Assembly (NCBI GenBank): GCA_036897485.1
Contig: JAYMTF010000291.1
Span: 1-41,017 of the forward strand
Reading direction: 5' to 3'
Source of the DNA: Pelargonium nanum
Lineage: Eukaryota > Streptophyta > Magnoliopsida > Geraniales > Geraniaceae
Length of the DNA stretch: 41,017 bases
In this document: piece after piece, positions 36,383-41,017 of the stretch
Numbering within the stretch: the first letter of the stretch is position 1
Layout: each line of letters starts with the position of its first letter
The notes under the pieces: model-generated
The model's database searches: none
What the model saw: only the letters and a program-made list of their open reading frames with translations
What the model was told of the DNA's origin: nothing
Position numbers and translations under genes: made by a program

Positions 36383-39300
36383 ATCACATTACAGCATGAC
36401 AATAAAATAATAATAGAATATAATACATTTTATTTTACTTAAATTTTAGTATATTTTTTATGTCCACCATCTCAATTACACTTATATTAGTAATTTTATT
36501 TATTATTTTACTTTAGTTTCTTTATTGTCTATTTATAAGTTAGATTTTGCTAGATAATATGTACTACACAATTGCATAATAAATATTTTAGTGTGTTAGG
36601 TGTCAATGGTTTAATAGGTAAACCAAACATCAATGAACTAAACACATGATTTTTTTTCTTTTTAAAATTTTCATCTTAGCTAGTAGTATCACTTACCATG
36701 ATAGACTAAAAAAAGCCTAAATGAGTGAGTTATGAGTACACCTAAAAGAACAATGAACCAATTTGAGTAGTGATTCAATTTTGGAAATTTAAACAATATA
36801 TATTAACAAATAAACAAACGAACTCATTATAATTGGACACTTCATTTTTGTTGTTTGTTTGTGTATTAATGGCCATATATATATATATATATGCCAAGAT
36901 AGCAAGTTAAGAATTGTTAAAATATACTATGAAATCTATTATTAGTAACATGCCATTATCATCATTCATCAAGTATGTTTATGTTTTGTTACATTTCCGT
37001 TTACGACACCATCCAATCAAGCAGGTTATTTCAATAGACTCTAATTTTTCATATAAGATCTTTCACACTCTCACCAAGTGTACAGAAAAATTTGTCGAAT
37101 GGGCACATGATCTACAAATTTTCTAGTTTCTACATGCATATAAATATCTTACACTAACAATGTTAAATTTTTGGGGTTAATAAATGCTTACATGACTGAC
37201 ATGGATATTTTTATTGACATAAGTATGGACCAAACGACGATCGGCGTTAACTGTTTTTATATTCGTACAAAATTAATAGTCCATGTATTTGTACATAATT
37301 TGACTAAATAAGCTTATTTATACATTCAGTGAAAACTCATGTAAAAACTTTTTACACATGCCTCGTTAGTTTTCATAATAGTTTAACTTATAGGTACTAT
37401 CTAAGTCTGTTAAAATAAAACACACAGCGGCACTTACCCTAATTTATGGAGAATCTAACTGGATTGAGAAAGTTTAGACTAGAATCACTTATATATATAA
37501 GGTGTTCTGAAGTCCATCAATTTATTTTATCTAACTTGACCATTCTGTTGTAATATCATACTATATATATCAAAAAGGGTAAAGTAGTTTAGGATCATTG
37601 TCAAGTGACTAATTTATTTATTTATCTACTAAACAAATTGAATGATGTCCAAATTCAGAGTTAAGAAGTTAAAGAAATTTCTGAGGAAAGACCCATAAAG
37701 GTCAAAACAATTTTGTTATCCTTTTGTTTGTGTTTAGCAGCCAACCAAGATGACCTTAATGGGTCATATTTGACCAAAAACCCATGAACATGTCAAACCA
37801 GACTTCAACTAGGAATTCTTAATCCTTAAACGGTGCCGTTTCATTTGGTAGAAAAAGGCCCTCAAAACACTTCTGCCACGAGATGACCTGTCGTTTTCTA
37901 CCCTCTACGACTTGTCGACCTTGTATTCACAAATACTGTATACACCATGTCTTGAAATTTTGTTCTGTTTTGTTGCTATTTTCTTGTAACGAGTAATTAA
38001 ATAAATATTTTCATGCAAAAGCAAAACCAGCCATTGTATCGACCTGCAATTACAGAATTGATAATTTGTTTATTATTATTATTATTTTTTTGGTTGACTA
38101 GAGAAACGAAGAACAGCAGCGACCAAAGAAACAAGAAAAGACACCTAACCACTTTGCTTCAACAAACCATCATTACAGCAAATTCTTCAGTATGGTATTT
38201 GACTTGGGAAATTGACTAAACTTGAAAGTTAATAGTAGTAAATGTTAATAGTCACTTTAAAAAAAATGTACCAAATATCAAATTTAGTTATGTTCTTTTC
38301 TATTTTATTTATAAAATTGTTTGGCTCATGTGAGTTCGCCAATGAAATTATCATAATTTATTATAAATTATGGTTTAGAGTCGTCATATATTTATTAAAG
38401 TGACCACGAGTTAAATTTTAAAGTATCTTAATTTTTTTGTATAGTTTGGAGAAATTTCTTTTTCTCATATTCTTTATTCTCAAGTTATTATTACTTTAGT
38501 TTTTGTATAACCAAATTTTGTAAATTTAGTCCAGGGCCAAGGTAAAAAAGTAATGATATTTGATCGTCTGAGAATTTTGGTTACTAGAAAATGACCAAAG
38601 TACTCTCGTAAATTTCTGTATATATTAATATAAGTGAAACAAGAGTAAATTGAGCCGGGGTGACTCCATCAAAACTCTTCCAATACTAGAATCATATAAT
38701 TTGTAAGGAGAATGTTTGAGAGTAGTGATGATACATGAAATTTTATAAATAAATTATCTATTATACAGAGGTGGTAAGTGTACCCAAAATAGCATAATTC
38801 CGCTATAAATTTGGGACCAAGGTCCCCTACAATGCAAAAATCCATTTTCTAAAAAATGGAGAAATATTTTCACAAGTAAAACATGCCTTCCCAATTCATA
38901 GTAAAACAAAATGAATGGAACCAAATGCAGAAAAAGGAAAAGGATATACAAAAAAAAGGTGTGAAGAATGTGAGTTGAGCCTTAATCATCAATATTCGGT
39001 ACGTCATGAAATCACAAACCGCACTCCAATCTGTTTTTATTTATTTATTTTTTTTATTATTCACACTTTCTGGCCTTTCACTTCATGCCAATTATTCAAA
39101 GCTCACATTTCGCTATTGCCAGCTTTTCTTCATTTTGGTGCGTTGCTTGGAAGCAATAAGCAACTCCCTTTAACTCCTCATTAATTTAAACTTAAACAAC
39201 ATGTTCATTACAATGGGAATTAACGATTTAAAAACGACATTCCATTTGCAAGTTGTCCCAAGTAGCCAACAACCTTTTTCCTGTCGTTTTGTTCATAAAC

Positions 39301-39490
39301 TTACAGATTTAAATGTAATTTTGAGGATTTCAATGGAGATTTATGTGATTAGCTAATAATTGATTAATAAAAATTGCCAGGGTGTTGAAGTTTGTTTATA
39401 GTCTATCTGTAACTTATTGGATGCAAGTTTGTCCATAGTTTTCTAATCTGATTATGTCCGTTATTTAAAATTAGTTTCAATTGTAATTGT
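36383..39490. other. AT-rich intergenic sequence
   Basis: No gene or RNA is supported over 3.1 kb. An (AT)9 microsatellite lies at 36875-36892. The short open frames (36914-37126, 38013-38219, 38915-39184) are without recognisable domains. Confidence 0.5.
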
Positions 39491-39620
39491 GATAGCGGTT
39501 TAAGCGCTTTGAATTTTCTTTGAAGTCTCGGGTTCGAGCCTCCTTACCGATGGCATGAGCTGGGGTTTGGGTCAAAAGTGGATGGTTACCCCGCTGTGTA
39601 ACTCGACTGATAAAAATAAA
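39491..39620 (+). mobile_element. tRNA-derived SINE (family B)
   Basis: GATAGCGGTTTAAGCGCTTTG, AAGTCTCGGGTTCGAGCC (B-box) and CCTTACCGATGGCATGAGC are followed by a G-rich body (TGGGGTTTGGGTCAAAAGTG) and an A-rich end (GATAAAAATAAAA). It matches the inverted copy at 11925-12040. The head resembles a tRNA, but the acceptor stem does not close, so this is not a tRNA gene. Confidence 0.7.
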
Positions 39621-39999
39621 ACTGCTCCATGATAAAACTATAATCCATTTTGTTTTACATCAATTAACAAATTGATGATAAATCTCCTGCAAATTCCACT
39701 AACTTTGATTACGATATGTACGTATTTTTAATGGCACATCTCTTTCAGCCAATTCTAAACTTTATTATCCAGAGGATTACACTCTTCTTCTTCTTTTTAT
39801 CCAAATTAAAAAGGACAAAAAAAAATTGTATCTATAGTTGGTGGATAATTAGCAACAAGATCACACCAATATGATGAATAATTACAATAGATGAATAGAA
39901 AAGAAGCAATATTGGCTTGAGTGAAATGAGCTATAATCATTTGCGCAAAAGGTCTCGAGTTTGAGCTACGAGTAAAACATAGCCTATAGAGATCCTCGG
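39621..39999. other. Short intergenic stretch / 3' UTR of the next minus-strand gene
   Basis: AT-rich. It probably includes the 3' UTR of the membrane protein encoded at 40000-40377. A B-box-like fragment GGTCTCGAGTTTGAGC at about 39951 hints at another SINE remnant. Confidence 0.4.
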
Positions 40000-40377
40000 T
40001 TATATTTGTTTGATGACAGGATGAGAGGTGATCCAGAGAGTGAAACCGCAAAGAAACAGAACGAGAGGAATAAGGTGAATGGAATTCTCGCCGGACCACT
40101 TGCCGTGCAAGCTCATCTCCTTCTTGTTTGCATCAGAATTGGTATGGTACAACGGTAGCAATTCGTCGGGATCTGAGTTCACGACAACCGGTGCCAAGTT
40201 GACCATGAACTCCTCGGAGGTTCTGGAGCTGCTAGCTGAACGTTGCATTCCCGAGCCGGACACAACTCTATATGACAGGAAATAGATGACTGATGATGAT
40301 ATGAGAAGGCCTAAAATTAGCAGGTTCTTATAAGAGAGGAGAAGTGGCATCACAGTATGGTTCCATATGCTGGTACC
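40000..40377 (-). CDS. Unrecognised small protein with two membrane segments, last exon
   Basis: On the minus strand an acceptor TTAATTTCAG opens an exon at 40377 whose frame is open from its first codon (GTSIWNHTVMPLLL) to TAA at 40002-40000, 125 codons. If translation began at the internal ATG (40350) the product would be 116 aa. Two hydrophobic spans are clear: about residues 9-27 (LLILGLLISSSVIYFLS) and 91-108 (IHLIPLVLFLCGFTLWIT), counted from that Met. Between them lies a polar, Ser- and acidic-rich loop (SGSGMQRSASSSRTSEEF). This is the architecture of a small two-pass membrane protein or the C-terminal part of a larger one. No family is recognised. Because the frame continues to the acceptor, upstream exons outside the window are likely. 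Confidence 0.55.
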   Translation of the reverse strand, partial: GTSIWNHTVMPLLLSYKNLLILGLLISSSVIYFLSYRVVSGSGMQRSASSSRTSEEFMVNLAPVVVNSDPDELLPLYHTNSDANKKEMSLHGKWSGENSIHLIPLVLFLCGFTLWITSHPVIKQI

Positions 40378-41017
40378 CTGAAATTAAGGACTCACTGGCT
40401 CTTTACTTGTGAGTTTAGGAGTTGAAACTCCAATTGGGTTCTAAGAATAGGCATGTGACTGAGACTTAAGAAACAAGCATGTTAAGATACATATTGATCT
40501 TCAAAGAGAAATTAAACTCCATCCTTGGGCAAAATTTCCAATGGGTATGCAAGCAAATGCATCCATTGGTGTAGGAATTGACTATTAAGACATTAAATAA
40601 CTCTAAACTCATGGTGACTTGACTGTCTTGAGAAGTCAAAACCATGTGTCCATGCTGGACATGGCTTCACTTTACCAACAAGTCAAACCCAGCCAACAGT
40701 TGACTAATAGAAAGCAGAAAACTTCTTCAAGCTAACCTGCTACTACATTCAAAATCACAAATTCAACTAACCATAGACTGAAAGATGTTGACATGAACAA
40801 AAGTGTTGTTGAGAATACGGAAAATATTGGCATGTGATAACAGTCAGTGGCTACTAGAATCATAAACTTGATGCAAAAGCTGAGCATAGACTAATCAGGC
40901 AAATGCAATTTTTTCGCATTATACATTTTATACGCACCCCACATTAATAAAAACAGTTAACTTTCTGATATAACATCAGAGCACGGGGAACATAAATGTC
41001 ATGAGATTTAGAATATT
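40378..41017. other. Probable intron or upstream region of the membrane-protein gene
   Basis: No exon is recognised on either strand. If the gene at 40000-40377 has earlier exons, this is its intron. Otherwise it is promoter and leader. A small hairpin around CCATGTGTCC/GGACATGG lies at about 40644-40666. Confidence 0.35.

Noticed and set aside
39491-39560. Functional tRNA gene
   Set aside because: tRNA-like head of a SINE, with a matching inverted copy at 11925-12040.

Overview
This is nuclear DNA from a flowering plant, most likely a eudicot. The genes carry GT-AG introns, the intergenic DNA is very AT-rich, and the repeats are plant-type tRNA-derived SINEs, a foldback MITE and a piece of plastid 23S rRNA. 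I do not assign a species.

Layout. The left edge (1-180) is a decayed plastid rRNA fragment fused to the tail half of a SINE. An intact Ran GTPase gene follows directly (coding 368-2901, + strand, 8 coding exons, 221 aa). From about 3.3 to 20.1 kb there is no convincing protein gene. That interval holds a 251-bp foldback MITE with a 10-bp target duplication (7544-7814), SINEs at 9.8-12.0 kb (two of them with clear target duplications), a promoter-like island at 16.4-16.8 kb and a 72-bp tandem repeat at 19.2 kb. A complete cytochrome P450 of the CYP734A type, predicted to inactivate brassinosteroids, lies at 20308-23478 (+ strand, 5 exons, 586 aa). A second gene-poor stretch (23.5-33.1 kb) carries another SINE, a hairpin and a TGGGCC cluster near 29.4 kb.

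On the minus strand at 33155-34725 is a two-coding-exon gene for a 412-aa protein with Agenet/Tudor-like repeats at the N-terminus and an ENT domain at the C-terminus. It has a 1-kb intron in its 5' UTR (5' exon near 35766-35845). After more AT-rich DNA with SINE relics, the last exon of an unrecognised two-membrane-span protein sits at 40000-40377 (minus). Any upstream exons would lie beyond the right edge.

The genes are functionally unrelated: nuclear transport, hormone catabolism, a probable chromatin reader and an unknown membrane protein. This is ordinary plant gene order, with no operon or cluster. I did not find a convincing new biological system. The most notable items are the plastid DNA/SINE fusion close upstream of Ran, the well-preserved MITE, the SINE subfamilies that share one tail behind different heads, the Ser/Thr-rich insert in the P450, and the unexplained segment at 29.3-33.1 kb.
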